Positions 16,534-25,010 of a stretch of 64,000 nucleotides of DNA are shown here, in pieces. Position 1 is the first letter of the stretch. Each line of letters opens with the position of its first letter. A program made the translations under genes and the position numbers. Source of the stretch: JAGWBJ01 sp034423015 (GTDB taxonomy: Bacteria; Chloroflexota; Dehalococcoidia; Lucifugimonadales; JAGWBF01); assembly GCA_034423015.1 (NCBI GenBank), contig DAOUJG010000026.1, positions 1 to 64,000 on the forward strand. The letters are read 5' to 3'. Below the pieces are notes generated by a model. It ran no database searches, was not told the origin of the DNA, and saw only the letters and a program-made list of their open reading frames with translations.

Positions 16534-16639
16534 CGGTACCGACCATGACTCCCATCGACGCCAGCTCCCGCCCTGACCCGCCCGCCCATCTCTTTGCCGT
16601 TCATCTCTCCCCCGTCCATCTCCCTGGTGAACGCCGGCG

Positions 16640-17179
16640 ATGAGGTACGTGGTCAACTGGCCCGCGAGGATGGAGGAGATGGCCTCCTTCGTGGGCCTCG
16701 ACGAGGACGCCAAGGGGCTGATCCGGGCCAGCGCACCCATGCTCGAAGAGCACGCGGTGGCCCTGACGGACGCGGTGTACGACCACTTCATGGCGTATCC
16801 CCAGGCCCGCAAGTTCTTCCTGACCGAGACCGGCGAGGTGGACGAGGAGAGGCTGGACCGGCGCAAGCACACGCTGATCAGGTGGCTCAGGGAGACCGCG
16901 GCCTGCGACCTGGACGACCGCTTCGCGGGCTACCTGCTGGCAATGGGGATAAGCCACGGCTACCCCCCGGCCCACCGCGAGCACCTGGGCCCGGTGCCGT
17001 CGCGCCACATGATAGGCACCATCTCCTTCGTCCAGTCCGCCATCGCGGACCTGCTCCTCCGGGAGATGGACGACACCGGCCTCGCCCTGCGGACGAGCAT
17101 GGCCTGGAACAAGCTCCTCATGGTGGAGCTGGTCATGCTGCTGGCGGGCTACATCACCGAGCCCGACGGCACGCCCTGA
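16640..17179 (+). CDS. Protoglobin-domain protein
   Basis: A 179-residue all-helical protein matching the protoglobin/globin-coupled-sensor heme domain. The N-terminal pattern MASFVGLDEDAKGLIRASAP is typical, and the F-helix region AMGISHGYPPAHREHLGPVP contains His106, His112 and His115, one of which would be the proximal heme ligand. No output domain (kinase, cyclase, methyl-accepting) follows, so it is a stand-alone globin that may bind or detoxify O2, NO or CO. The ribosome site is weak, and the start at 16640 is the first in-frame ATG after a stretch without support. It is divergent from the amidase pair. Confidence 0.78.
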   Translation: MRYVVNWPARMEEMASFVGLDEDAKGLIRASAPMLEEHAVALTDAVYDHFMAYPQARKFFLTETGEVDEERLDRRKHTLIRWLRETAACDLDDRFAGYLLAMGISHGYPPAHREHLGPVPSRHMIGTISFVQSAIADLLLREMDDTGLALRTSMAWNKLLMVELVMLLAGYITEPDGTP

Positions 17180-17215
17180 GCCCTTCGACGCGAGTATCGG
17201 ACATAAGTCGTCCGG

Positions 17216-17245
17216 TTGTTCGGCCTTGGAGCGGTCTGGTACAAT
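17216..17245 (+). promoter_or_regulatory. Possible promoter for the MFS exporter
   Basis: TTGTTC (17216-17221), an 18-base spacer and TACAAT (17240-17245), about 50 bases before the GTG start of the transporter. Confidence 0.4.
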
Positions 17246-17295
17246 CCCTGGGGATTCTTCCCGTAACCGGCAAGTTCTGGCAACCGACGGTGTGA

Positions 17296-18600
17296 GTGGA
17301 ACAAGACGATAACCGGCAGCCATCGGAAAAACCAGGGTTCTTCGCGTCCCTGGCCTACCCCGATTACCGGCGCCTGTGGATAGCCACCGCCACCTCCCAG
17401 TCGGCAGCGTGGGCGCTCATCGTGCTCCGGGGCGCCCTGGTCTACCGGATGACCGAGTCCAACGCCTGGGTCGGGTTCGCGACCATGGCGGCCCTCCTGC
17501 CCAGCCTGGTGGTCACACCCCTGTCCGGCCTGCTGGCCGACCGGTTCGACCGGCGCAGGGTCTTGGCCGTCACCTACGCGCTGAACCTGGGCCACACCCT
17601 GCTGCTGGCCTTCCTCTTGATGAACGGGGACTCTGACGGCTACCTCATCAACGAGTACCACATCCTGATACTGGCCGTGTTCAACGGCTGCATCCGGGCC
17701 ACGGAGCTTCCCACCAACCAGGCCCTGCTGCCCAACCTGGTGCCCCGGGAGCGGCTGCTCAACGCGGTGGCCCTGAGCCAGTTCATGCAGCAGGGGTCCC
17801 GCATGATGGGCCCCCTGGTGACCCTGCCCGTGATCCGCTTCGCCGACCCCGAGCCGGCCTTCTTCATGCCCGCCGCCCTGTACGCGGTGGGGTGGTTCCA
17901 GGTGGCCACCATCGGCACGGTCTCCCGGGGCATCATCGACATGGGCCGGGGGGCGGTGTACAACCTCGTGGCGGGGGTCAGGTACATCTACACCCACCCG
18001 CTGCTGCTGTACCTGGTGGGCCTGACTGTGCTCCACTGCGCCCTGACCATGGCCTTCGAGTCGGTGTTCCCCTTCTTCTCCCGCACCGAGCTGAAGATGC
18101 TCTCTGAGCAGGGGGTGTTCGAGGGCCCCACCTACCTGATGATAGCTGTGGGGAGCGGCTCCATGATAGGGAACCTCAGCCTGGCACGGGTCCAGGACCC
18201 GGGCATCAGGGGCAAGCTGTTCCTGGGATTCGGGCTGCTCAGCGGTGCGGCCCCCATGATGCTGGGCTTCACCGTCAGCGTACCCACGGCCATGGCCGCC
18301 GCGGCGTTCATGGGGGCCACGACGGCGGGGTTCATGACCCTCAGCCACGGTATGGTCCAGTTCATCACGCCCGACGGGCTGCGAGGGCGGGTGATGAGCG
18401 CCAACACGTGGCACGCCCAGGGCGCCATGGGCGGGTTCAACGCCGTGAACGGGATCCTGATGGACCTGTCATGGATGACGGCGCGATTCCTCCTGAGCGG
18501 GACCGGGCTGATCTTCATATGGCTGATGATAGGCACCTTCGCCACGGCCCACCTGCGCACCATCTACTCCAAGGGAGTGGAGGCGCTGGCCCCAACGTAG
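17296..18600 (+). CDS. MFS transporter (EntS/MFS_3-like)
   Basis: A 434-residue 12-helix membrane protein. After a short polar start it has LAYPDYRRLWIATATSQSA, typical of the MFS_3 (enterobactin exporter-like) group. The loop motif GLLADRFDRRRVLAV follows helix 2. Long hydrophobic segments repeat to the C-terminus. It is probably a proton-driven exporter of a small molecule; the substrate is unknown. The start is GTG at 17296. A long repeat-rich spacer without genes follows. Confidence 0.83.
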   Translation: MEQDDNRQPSEKPGFFASLAYPDYRRLWIATATSQSAAWALIVLRGALVYRMTESNAWVGFATMAALLPSLVVTPLSGLLADRFDRRRVLAVTYALNLGHTLLLAFLLMNGDSDGYLINEYHILILAVFNGCIRATELPTNQALLPNLVPRERLLNAVALSQFMQQGSRMMGPLVTLPVIRFADPEPAFFMPAALYAVGWFQVATIGTVSRGIIDMGRGAVYNLVAGVRYIYTHPLLLYLVGLTVLHCALTMAFESVFPFFSRTELKMLSEQGVFEGPTYLMIAVGSGSMIGNLSLARVQDPGIRGKLFLGFGLLSGAAPMMLGFTVSVPTAMAAAAFMGATTAGFMTLSHGMVQFITPDGLRGRVMSANTWHAQGAMGGFNAVNGILMDLSWMTARFLLSGTGLIFIWLMIGTFATAHLRTIYSKGVEALAPT

Positions 18601-18780
18601 GCGCACACCGGCCCGCCAGGGATCGCCACCCGGCCGTAGCCACCCACCACGCCGCCTGCACCCCCGCCCCGGCGTCCCTCACCGCGATACGCCCCTCGCC
18701 ACACCGCGCCCTCCCGCGTCAGCCAAGAGCCGAGCCCTTCCATGCCATTCCAAGCCCCCCAATGCATCCCAAACCCCCAA
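18601..18780. other. Gene-free spacer, C-rich
   Basis: First part of a 610-base gap. It is strongly C-rich on the plus strand. No convincing reading frame, promoter or RNA was seen; the rest of the gap holds the repeats listed next. Confidence 0.6.
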
Positions 18781-18878
18781 ATGTCATTCCCAAACCACCC
18801 AGATGTCATTCCCAAACCACCCAGATGTCATTCCCAAAACCACCCAAATGTCATTCCGAAACCACCCAAATGTCATTC
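18781..18878. repeat. Tandem 22-bp repeat, five copies
   Basis: Units beginning ATGTCATTCC start at 18781, 18803, 18825, 18848 and 18870 (spacing 22, 22, 23, 22). Between them is a CAAACCACCCA-type core. The fifth copy runs directly into the palindromic element that follows, so the array looks like amplification of that element's edge. Confidence 0.88.
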
Positions 18879-18996
18879 CGAGCGCAGCGAGGAATCTCAG
18901 GCGTCCCACAACAAGCCCGCCACGCCACAGGGGCCACGGGCGCAGTACTCGCGGGCATGGACAGATTCCTCCTCCGCTTCGCTCCGTCGGAATGAC
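18870..18996. repeat. REP-like inverted-repeat element
   Basis: GTCATTCCGAGCGCAGCGAG begins at 18872, and its imperfect reverse complement ends at 18996 (GATTCCTCC through GGAATGAC). Palindromic elements of this GTCATTCCGAGCG type are dispersed in many bacterial genomes. There is no coding capacity between the arms. Confidence 0.75.
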
Positions 18997-19003
18997 CAGT
19001 GGG

Positions 19004-19110
19004 GTACGTCGGTAATGACGGCAACGAGTACGTCCTGAGACAACAACGCGTACGTCCTAAGACAACAACGCGTACGTCCTGAGACGCCAACGTGTACGTC
19101 CGTAATGACA
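19004..19110. repeat. Second tandem repeat, 22-bp period
   Basis: GTACGTC recurs at 19004, 19028, 19050, 19072 and 19094 (spacing 24, 22, 22, 22), with the core CTGAGACAACAACGC. The outer copies are both followed by (C/G)GTAATGAC, giving a flanked array. Confidence 0.85.
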
Positions 19111-19133
19111 GCAAGAGGGCGCCGCTCCCTCGT

Positions 19134-19162
19134 TTGCGGAAGCCGTCTTCCAGTCCTATAAT
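19134..19162 (+). promoter_or_regulatory. Promoter for the duplicated-domain gene
   Basis: TTGCGG (19134-19139), a 17-base spacer and consensus TATAAT (19157-19162). It lies 48 bases before the start codon. The same TTGCGG/TATAAT pair precedes rpsO. Confidence 0.65.
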
Positions 19163-19210
19163 GACTATTGAGACGATGATACCGGGAAGAATGCTGCGAA
19201 GGAGGGGACC

Positions 19211-20032
19211 ATGGAGATCGGAAACACCAGGATAAACGCCGGTACGGTGGAGTTCGCCCTTCACCACCGTAACATCGACGGCGGCAAGGTCGGGGCGAGC
19301 AATCCCGACCAGGGCGTCTGCATCCAGGTGATGGCCGAGGTCAACGGCAGGGAAACGGAGCTTCTGCGGTTCGATTGCTTCGACGTGGTGCCCCACTACC
19401 ACTACGGCCCCCAGAAGAAGAACCAGCGGCACAATTTGGACGTGACCACCGCGGGCAACCCCATCGGCTGGACCATTACCCAGTTCCGGGAGAGGCTGGC
19501 CGAGATGATCGTCCGGGCCGGCTACGAGGAGGTTGCCGAGACCATCGACCGCCGCACCGTAGCCGGCGCGCTGGAGCAGGTGGAGGCGACCGCCCGGGAG
19601 ATGGCTCGGACCCAACGGAGCACGGTGATCCACAACCGTGGAGACGAGATCATCGACGCCGGCGTCATCCGGTTCGGGCTGGAGTACCGGAACCTGGCCA
19701 ACGACGGGGGCCTGGCCATCCACGTCCTGGGCGACGAGGCGGGCCAGGAGGTGGAGCTGCTGGCCTTCGACTGCTTCGTCAACGCCCCTCACTACCACTA
19801 CGGGCCGAGGAACAAGAACCACCGCATCTACTGGGACACCACCCTGGTGCCCAACACCCTTCGCTGGACCCTGGACCAGTTCAAGGCCGGGAAGCTGCCG
19901 GCCATGATCCAGAGGGCGGGGTATCCCGGAATAGTCGCAGACCTGGACCAGGGACTTCTGGACCTCAAGCTGGAGGAGCTGGAGCGAAGGGCCATCGCCA
20001 AGGAGAAGGCCAACGCCGAGGCTGCCGACTAG
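19211..20032 (+). CDS. Conserved protein with an internally duplicated domain, function unknown
   Basis: A 273-residue soluble protein built of two copies of about 100 residues. Each copy has the pattern INAGTVEFALHHRN or IDAGVIRFGLEYRN, then FDCF-x4-PHYHYGP-x2-KN (near 54-71 and 185-202), then a tryptophan-containing ITQFRERL or LDQFKAGKL helix. The paired His-Tyr-His-Tyr could be a metal or ligand site; both copies keep it. A charged helical tail ends the protein. No signal peptide is present. I do not recognise a characterised homologue. It has its own promoter and AAGGAGGGG ribosome site and converges with the CoA-transferase operon. Confidence 0.75.
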   Translation: MEIGNTRINAGTVEFALHHRNIDGGKVGASNPDQGVCIQVMAEVNGRETELLRFDCFDVVPHYHYGPQKKNQRHNLDVTTAGNPIGWTITQFRERLAEMIVRAGYEEVAETIDRRTVAGALEQVEATAREMARTQRSTVIHNRGDEIIDAGVIRFGLEYRNLANDGGLAIHVLGDEAGQEVELLAFDCFVNAPHYHYGPRNKNHRIYWDTTLVPNTLRWTLDQFKAGKLPAMIQRAGYPGIVADLDQGLLDLKLEELERRAIAKEKANAEAAD

Positions 20033-20048
20033 CCGGAGCAGGGGAGGC

Positions 20049-21320
20049 CTAGCGGGTTATCCCTCTGCCACGCAGGTCCCGGATACCGGCCTCGTCGTAC
20101 CCCAGCTCGGCGAGTATCTCGTCGGTGTGCTGGCCCAGGGCGGGAGAGGCCGGTCCGGGGCGCAGCGGCGTGCCGTCCATCCGGACTAGGGCCCCGGCCA
20201 TTTTCAGGTTCCCCACCAGGTGGTGCTCCAGATCGACCGCCATCCCGTTGGCGTCCAGCCCGCCGTCCTCCAGCAGCTCCTCGGTGAACCTCACCGGCGC
20301 GCAGGGGACTCCCACTCCCTGCAGGAAGGCCACCCACTCCGCCGAGGTCTGCTCCAGGAACCGGGCCTCGGCCTCCGCCGCCAGGTCCTCGCCGCCGGCT
20401 TCGACGGCGGCCTCCGGGTCTGGAGAACCCTCCAGGCCCATAGCCTCCAGGAACTTCCCCCGGAGGGACTCGCTCAGGCAGCCGACGGCCAGGAAACCGT
20501 CCCTGGTCCTGTAGGTGCGGTAGTAGATGTTGTCCGGGGCGTTGGTGTGGAACCCCCGGTACAGGTCCTGGAGCTCCGGGTAGCCCGCGCCCCCCGACTG
20601 GGCCCTGCTCAGGTCGCGGAGCAGCTCCTCCTGGACCTGGGCGTCCTCCACGTCCACTCGGAGGAAGCGTTGTAGCTGAAGGGCGAGGGCCGTGGACAGG
20701 AGGGCCGCCTCGACCCTCTGGCCCTGGCCCGTCTTCTCCCGGTGGTACAGGGCGGCGCAGACGGCCCACGCCATGGCTACGCCGGTGCACACGTCCACCA
20801 CGGGGTTGAACAGGTGTTGGGGCACGCCGCCGGCCTCCTTGCCCTCCGAGGCCATGAGCCCCGACGTGGCCTGTACGATGATGTCGTAGCCCGGAAGGTG
20901 TCCCATGGGGCCGCCGCGGCCGAAGGCGGTGTTCTCGCAGTAGACCAGCCGGGGATTCAGGGCGCGCAGGGTGTCATAGTCGACGCCCAGGCGGGCCGGC
21001 ACGTCGGGCCGGTAATTGACCACGACCACGTCGGCTCCGGCCGCCAGACGGTGCACTATCTCCCGGCCCTCGGGCTTGGCCAGGTCCAGCGGAAGGCTAC
21101 GCTTGCCCCGGTTCACCGCCATGAAGGTGCGGCTCTCCAGCGGCACGAACTGGCGGAAAAGACGCCAGGGCTCCCCCCAGGGCGGCTCCACCTTGACGAC
21201 GTCGGCACCCATGTCCGCCAGCAGCATGGCGGCGTAGGGCGCGGCTATGATCTCGCTGAGCTCCAGGACCTTGAGGCCGTGGAGGGGCCCGTTCCTGGTG
21301 CCGTTCAAGGGGCCGGCCAT
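20049..21320 (-). CDS. Family III (CaiB/BaiF-type) CoA-transferase
   Basis: A 423-residue CoA-transferase. The N-terminal GLKVLELSEIIAAPYAAMLL and ADMGADVVKVEPP are diagnostic. Asp146 in PGYDIIVQATSGLM is the catalytic aspartate that forms the acyl-enzyme anhydride. It moves CoA between carboxylic acids; the substrate cannot be named (formyl, carnitine, succinyl and others are known). It is the last gene of a four-gene minus-strand operon headed by a GMC oxidoreductase. Start taken at ATG 21320; a GTG seven codons upstream lacks a ribosome site. Confidence 0.9.
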   Translation of the reverse strand: MAGPLNGTRNGPLHGLKVLELSEIIAAPYAAMLLADMGADVVKVEPPWGEPWRLFRQFVPLESRTFMAVNRGKRSLPLDLAKPEGREIVHRLAAGADVVVVNYRPDVPARLGVDYDTLRALNPRLVYCENTAFGRGGPMGHLPGYDIIVQATSGLMASEGKEAGGVPQHLFNPVVDVCTGVAMAWAVCAALYHREKTGQGQRVEAALLSTALALQLQRFLRVDVEDAQVQEELLRDLSRAQSGGAGYPELQDLYRGFHTNAPDNIYYRTYRTRDGFLAVGCLSESLRGKFLEAMGLEGSPDPEAAVEAGGEDLAAEAEARFLEQTSAEWVAFLQGVGVPCAPVRFTEELLEDGGLDANGMAVDLEHHLVGNLKMAGALVRMDGTPLRPGPASPALGQHTDEILAELGYDEAGIRDLRGRGITR

Positions 21321-21354
21321 GCAGCGCCCCTGCTCCCGCACCCGCCGGCGGGAG

Positions 21355-22065
21355 TCATTCCCGGTCCTGGGCCTGGGCCCCGGCCTCTCCCTCGGCCCCG
21401 GCCTGCGCCGGAGAGTCAGCGGCGGGAGGGTCGTCGGACTCGTCGGCGGCGGGGGAGCGCTCCTTCATCTGGTCGTCTATCCAGCGGCGGATCTCGTTCA
21501 GGGCCGGCGGGGAGACGTAGAACACCTCGATGTCCGAGGGAAACTGGACCCTGTGGTTGTCCCCCACCAGCAGGATGGCGGACTCGTCTTCCTCGAGGGT
21601 CCCGTCTATCCTGGAGGCCATGCTCTCGTAGCGTTTGCCGGTGATTTCTATGTAAGACTGCATGGCCAACGTCGTCACCTTCTGGCTCACCAACCCCACG
21701 GTGAGGCACCGTTGCCAGTCGGTGCTCTCCTCCACCAGGGCCTGCTCCTCCAGGGCCTCCAGCCGGGCCCCCGCCTCGAGACGCCGCCTCAGCATCCCGT
21801 AGCCTCTGGGGTTGATCTGCTCCACGAGGGTCGCCCCCTCTTCGCCCGGCAGGAAGACCGTCTCGTGGTATATGCGGCTCACGGGGCCCAGGGCCGACTC
21901 CAGGCTCGCGATGTGCTGGTCGGAGCCCGCCCAGTACCTGTCCAGCATCTGGTCCAGGTCCTCGGGCACCTCCATGGGGACGACGAACAGGGGGACGAGG
22001 TACAGCTTCCGGCCCTTCCTGAACCGCTCGGCGTCGGGCTTGGGCATCTGGCTGAGGGTGCTCAT
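21355..22065 (-). CDS. Hypothetical protein in the GMC/CoA-transferase operon
   Basis: A 236-residue soluble protein I do not recognise. The start KGRKLYLVPLFVVPMEVPED is followed by mixed alpha/beta sequence without catalytic signatures, and the last 40 residues are an acidic Ala/Pro/Gly-rich, probably disordered tail. It sits 25 bases after the Gfo/Idh gene and 34 bases before the CoA-transferase, so it is co-transcribed with them. No membrane segment or signal peptide is visible. Confidence 0.65.
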   Translation of the reverse strand: MSTLSQMPKPDAERFRKGRKLYLVPLFVVPMEVPEDLDQMLDRYWAGSDQHIASLESALGPVSRIYHETVFLPGEEGATLVEQINPRGYGMLRRRLEAGARLEALEEQALVEESTDWQRCLTVGLVSQKVTTLAMQSYIEITGKRYESMASRIDGTLEEDESAILLVGDNHRVQFPSDIEVFYVSPPALNEIRRWIDDQMKERSPAADESDDPPAADSPAQAGAEGEAGAQAQDRE

Positions 22066-22090
22066 GCTCGTTGGCTCTCGACCTCCGGCG

Positions 22091-23188
22091 CTACACCGAG
22101 ACGCGGGCGCCCTGATCCGACGAACGCTGCACCGCGTCCAGCAGGTGGTGCCGGGTCACGGCAAGCTGGAAGTCCGGGTCCGAGCTCCCTTCGCCGCGGA
22201 TGGCCCCGGCCAAGCGCCGGTAGAGCTGGGCGACGTTGAAGGGAGGGCCCGGGGGAACATCGGCGGGGACGGAGGCCAGCTCCCGGGGGACCTGGACCTC
22301 CTCCATGACGGCGCCGTCTCCTCTTGCCCCCATAAGCCGGACGTCGGCGTACTGCACCATCTGCTCCGAGGCCGCGACGACGGTGCCCTCTCTCCCGTAC
22401 ACCTCCATCCGCCAGCCGGTGCCGTGCCACGGGACGGTGGCAACGTGGACCGAGGCCACGGCGCCGTTGTCCAGCACGCCGCTGATGAGGACGTTGTCCG
22501 GGGCCGTCACCTCCACCTTCCCTCCCGTGTCCGATAGGGTCCATTCCGGGACCTGGGTGGAGACCTTGGCCGACACCTCCACGAACTCGCCCACGCAGAA
22601 GCAGACCACGTCCACCGAGTGGCCGGCGGCTATGGAGAGGGTGTGGCCTCCCTTGGTCCCGTCGGCCATCCACGCCCGGCCCGAGTCCCGCTGCAGGGCG
22701 CCGGGCAGGAACATGGTCATGTTGCAGGACAGCACGTCGCCCACGTAGCCGTCGGCCAGGACCTTACGGAGGTGCATAAGGGCCGGGTCTCCCCGGGCCT
22801 GGAGGCCCACCATGTGGCGGACTCCCCTGGACGCCGCCAGGGCCGACATCTCCCGCGCCTGGTCCAGGTTCATCCCCAGCGGCCACTCGCAGAAGACGTG
22901 CTTCCCCGCTTCCAGGGCGGCCATCACCATCGGGTGGTGCATGGGCACCCGGACGGAGACCGAGACCAGGTCCACGTCCGGGTGGGCGGCCATCTCCCGG
23001 TAGTCGTGGAAGGCCAGGGGCGCGCCGTAGTGCTTCGCCGACTCCTCGGCCGTCTCCCTCCGGGAGGTGCACACAGCCGCCAGCTCGTACTCGGGGAGGC
23101 GCAGGAGCGCCGGGAGATGGGCCCTCTGGCTCCAGCCGTAGTTGACGTTGGCCCCGATCAGCCCTATGCGAATATTGTCGCCCGCCAT
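22091..23188 (-). CDS. Gal80-like Gfo/Idh/MocA-family protein
   Basis: A 365-residue protein with the N-terminal NAD(P) fold RIGLIGANVNYGWSQRAHLP and the Gfo/Idh landmark AGKHVFCEWPLGMNLDQA. In active family members this reads EKP; here the lysine is a tryptophan (EWP), as in Gal80-like members. That suggests altered catalysis or a binding role. ATG at 23188 is preceded by GGGAGGG; the frame is open 12 codons further upstream. It follows the GMC oxidoreductase by 14 bases. Confidence 0.83.
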   Translation of the reverse strand: MAGDNIRIGLIGANVNYGWSQRAHLPALLRLPEYELAAVCTSRRETAEESAKHYGAPLAFHDYREMAAHPDVDLVSVSVRVPMHHPMVMAALEAGKHVFCEWPLGMNLDQAREMSALAASRGVRHMVGLQARGDPALMHLRKVLADGYVGDVLSCNMTMFLPGALQRDSGRAWMADGTKGGHTLSIAAGHSVDVVCFCVGEFVEVSAKVSTQVPEWTLSDTGGKVEVTAPDNVLISGVLDNGAVASVHVATVPWHGTGWRMEVYGREGTVVAASEQMVQYADVRLMGARGDGAVMEEVQVPRELASVPADVPPGPPFNVAQLYRRLAGAIRGEGSSDPDFQLAVTRHHLLDAVQRSSDQGARVSV

Positions 23189-23202
23189 TGGCGCCCTCCC
23201 GG

Positions 23203-24750
23203 CTACCTGCCTTCCCTGATCCAATCGGCGACGCGTTCGCCGATCATGATGGTCGTGGCGTTGGTATTGGCCCGCACCACGTCGGGCATTATCGAAGCGT
23301 CGGCGACCCGAAGGTTCTCCAGGCCCCGGACCCGGCAGTACTGGTCCACCACGGCCATGGGGTCCGAGTCGGGCCCCATCTTACAGGTACCCGAGGAGTG
23401 GTGCTGGGTGCCCACGTTGCGGAGCATCCACAGGTCCAGCGCGCCGTCGTCGGCCAGCTCCTCGTCGGTGGGGGACACCCGCTCCACCAGGATGTCCCGG
23501 TACGTCTCGTGCTCGGCGATCCTCGCCGCCAGGCGGAGGGCGTTGCGGGTCCGCTCCCTGTCCCACGGGTCCGACAGGTACCGGTAGTCCAGGTGGGGCT
23601 GGACGTGAGGGTCCGTGGACTGGAGCCTCAGCTCTCCGGCGGAGACGGCGTTCTGAAGGCCCACGCTGATGCCGAACAGGTTCCCCTCGGCCTCCACCAT
23701 GACCTGGGCCGGGCGGTGCTCGCTGGTCCACAGGTTGGGGGTGATCTGCATGTCGTTGGGGGTGTCCGACCCCTCGACGGTATACCTGAGGCCCACCTGT
23801 ATGCCCGGGGCCAGCAGCTCGTGGGGGTCTCCCTTCCCGCGCAGGACGATGAAGACGGAGGGGTGGTCCCTGAGGTTCTGGCCCACGCCGGGGATGTCCT
23901 GGACCACGTCGATGCCGTGGCTCTTCAGGTGCTCCGCGGGGCCCACGCCCGACAGCATCAGGAGCTGGGGAGAGGCGATGGCGCCGCTGCACAGCAGTAT
24001 CAGACCGCCCTCGGCGGTGAAGCGCTCGCCGCCGCTGTCCACCTCCACGCCGGTGGCCCGCTTCCCGTCGAAGAGTATCCTGCGGGCCGTCACGTTGGCC
24101 TTTACGGTCAGGTTCAACCGGTGGCGGGCCATGTTCAGGTAGGTCAGGGCGGTGCTCATCCTGACGCCGTCGATGTTGTTCAGGGGCCTGGCGGCGACGC
24201 CGTAGGCTTCCGGGTGGTTCTGGTCGGGGTCGGCGGGGAATCCCAGGGCCAGGCACGCGTCGTAGAATGCCCTGGCGTGGGTCAGCCACTCCTCCCGTCT
24301 GTAGCGGCGCACTGGGATGGGGCCGTCGCTGCCGTGGAAGTCGCCGCCGGGGAAGTCCCGGTCCGTCTCCAGCTTCCGGAAGTAGGGCAGCACCTTGGTA
24401 TAGCCCCACTCGTCGTTGCCCCAGGCGGCCCAGTTCTCGTAGTCCTGGGGCACCCCGCGGAAGAAGACCTGGCCGTTCACGGCGCTGGAGCCGCCGGTGA
24501 CCTTGCCCCGGGGTATCTGGGTCTCCCCGGCCTCGGGGGTGGCCGTGGCCACGTAGCCCCAGTTGTGGGGCCCGTAGGCCGAGCGGTAGACGTTGTTGCC
24601 CTGTTTCAGGTCGTCGGGCAGGTGCTCGAACTCCGGGTAGTCGGGGCCCGCCTCCAGCAGCAGCACCGAGCGGTCCGGGTCCTCGGACAGCCGGGTGGCG
24701 ATGACGCTGCCGGCAGAGCCGGCCCCCACCACGATCACGTCGTACTTCAT
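23203..24750 (-). CDS. GMC-family FAD oxidoreductase (choline dehydrogenase-like)
   Basis: A 515-residue flavoprotein. The FAD motif VVGAGSAGSVIATRL starts near residue 7. GMC signature segments GGSSAVNGQVFFRG and CSGAIASPQLLMLSGVGP follow. The catalytic histidine is in QHHSSGTCKMG, and the C-terminal partner Asn is in ANTNATTIMIGE. It oxidises a primary alcohol to an aldehyde. ATG at 24750 follows GGGGGATG; the frame continues five codons further. It is the first gene of the operon, with a strong promoter at 24843-24871. Confidence 0.9.
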   Translation of the reverse strand: MKYDVIVVGAGSAGSVIATRLSEDPDRSVLLLEAGPDYPEFEHLPDDLKQGNNVYRSAYGPHNWGYVATATPEAGETQIPRGKVTGGSSAVNGQVFFRGVPQDYENWAAWGNDEWGYTKVLPYFRKLETDRDFPGGDFHGSDGPIPVRRYRREEWLTHARAFYDACLALGFPADPDQNHPEAYGVAARPLNNIDGVRMSTALTYLNMARHRLNLTVKANVTARRILFDGKRATGVEVDSGGERFTAEGGLILLCSGAIASPQLLMLSGVGPAEHLKSHGIDVVQDIPGVGQNLRDHPSVFIVLRGKGDPHELLAPGIQVGLRYTVEGSDTPNDMQITPNLWTSEHRPAQVMVEAEGNLFGISVGLQNAVSAGELRLQSTDPHVQPHLDYRYLSDPWDRERTRNALRLAARIAEHETYRDILVERVSPTDEELADDGALDLWMLRNVGTQHHSSGTCKMGPDSDPMAVVDQYCRVRGLENLRVADASIMPDVVRANTNATTIMIGERVADWIREGR

Positions 24751-24842
24751 TACCACATCCCCCAAGCAGACGAAGGATCCCTGGCAGCCGACCGGGCCCC
24801 GGTCAGGCCATCGGGGACCGCGCTCCCGGCCATCCGGGAGGA

Positions 24843-24871
24843 AGTGTAGCAGCGGCCAAATTTACCGTCAA
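24843..24871 (-). promoter_or_regulatory. Promoter of the GMC oxidoreductase operon
   Basis: On the minus strand TTGACG (24871-24866), a 17-base spacer and TACACT (24848-24843), giving a leader of about 85 bases. The remaining spacer to 25010 shows nothing else. Confidence 0.65.
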
Positions 24872-25010
24872 CAAGGGGGGCAAAGCGTAGGGAAGTGGAC
24901 GTTTTACTCCGTCGCCGATAAGTACTCTCACATGACATCCTTGATGCGGGCAAACCGTCTCGCCAGCACACTAGAGAACCGCCGGATTCGATCAATCTTG
25001 CCAACGGAAG

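Noticed and set aside
18781..19110. CRISPR array
   Set aside because: Units are contiguous with no variable spacers of 30 or so bases, and no cas gene is near.
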